Assembly: GCA_946627575.1 (NCBI GenBank)
Contig: CAMOVS010000101.1
Location: 1 to 5,681 of the forward strand
DNA: 5,681 nucleotides
Direction: 5' to 3'
Source of the DNA: an uncultured Lachnospiraceae bacterium
GTDB lineage: Bacteria > Bacillota > Clostridia > Lachnospirales > Lachnospiraceae
The number at the start of each line of letters is the position of its first letter. Position 1 is the stretch's first letter. The notes below the pieces were generated by a model, which had not been told where the DNA came from, did not search any database, and saw nothing but the letters and a program-made list of their open reading frames with translations. This document shows positions 5,623 through 5,681 of this stretch, one piece after another. The position numbers and the translations under genes are program-made.

Positions 5623-5681
5623 TTATATGATGTTGGGGTCAAAAGCCCTGCCAATAGTACCTTGAAAAATTCATATAAAAC
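5623..5681 (-). pseudogene. Tail of an upstream minus-strand gene, apparently frameshifted (partial)
   Basis: On the minus strand, 5664-5623 reads QGTIGRAFDPNII and stops at TAA (5625-5623). It matches the tail at the left window edge (GTIG, then FDPxII). In this frame a TGA lies just upstream (5673-5671). The neighbouring frame reads VLYEFF up to the T5 run at 5669-5665; one extra T there would join the two as VLYEFFQGTIG without a stop. This suggests a one-base loss in a homopolymer, either real decay or a sequencing slip. The family is not recognised. Confidence 0.4.

Noticed and set aside
5623..5681. Alternative minus-strand frame at the right edge (VLYEFFKVLLAGLL...) as the real gene end
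   Set aside because: It stays open past the homologous stop and ends inside the terminator stem, and only the other frame matches the left-edge tail. It may supply only the part before the suspected frameshift.
5243..5681. tRNA, known riboswitch or CRISPR array in the upstream region
   Set aside because: No cloverleaf, no recognisable riboswitch core and no spaced repeats were found. The only repeat is the adjacent 23-bp AT duplication.

Overview
The window holds one very large minus-strand gene (131-5242, 1703 codons). It encodes a secreted multidomain protein of about 185 kDa. Short intergenic regions and the tail ends of neighbouring genes sit at both edges. Mid-range GC in the gene, very AT-rich promoter DNA, strong AGGAGG-type ribosome sites, and a C-terminal set of Ig-like, Cys/His, FN3-like and BIG2 domains suggest a Gram-positive anaerobe of the Clostridia, most like Lachnospiraceae of gut or mouth. 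That placement is inference; no marker gene is present.

Layout, left to right. Positions 1-62 look like the last codons of a plus-strand gene ending ...PFDPYIII. Positions 69-110 are a strong hairpin with T-tracts on both strands, which serves as a shared terminator for that gene and for the big gene converging on it. The big gene follows on the minus strand. In protein order it has a signal peptide (1-32), a unique N-terminal region (33 to about 290), a Ser/Thr-rich module like the beta-pore-forming core of the aerolysin / epsilon-toxin / MTX2 superfamily (about 305-430), a linker region, an array of Ig-like units marked by a DQYG-type motif (about 563-1422), a Cys/His module, an FN3-like domain and a terminal BIG2 domain. 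No LPXTG, SLH or choline-binding anchor is visible, so the product is probably released or held non-covalently.

Upstream of the big gene, read on the minus strand, are: a likely promoter within a perfect 23-bp AT-rich tandem duplication; a 27-codon leader ORF with an excellent Shine-Dalgarno site, whose peptide resembles the start of DUF2442 proteins; a small hairpin followed by five T's starting two bases after the leader stop; and then the toxin-like gene with its own AAGGAG site. This order (promoter, translated leader, weak terminator, structural gene) suggests possible attenuation control. Further upstream are an imperfect palindrome overlapping the -35, a long hairpin that likely terminates the preceding minus-strand gene, and at the window edge the apparently frameshifted tail of that gene (...GTIGRAFDPNII). 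This tail is related to the tail at the left edge, so paralogous gene ends flank the large gene on both sides.

The most notable content is the fusion of an epsilon-toxin-like pore-forming core to an extended adhesive, receptor-like tail, together with the unusual leader region in front of it.
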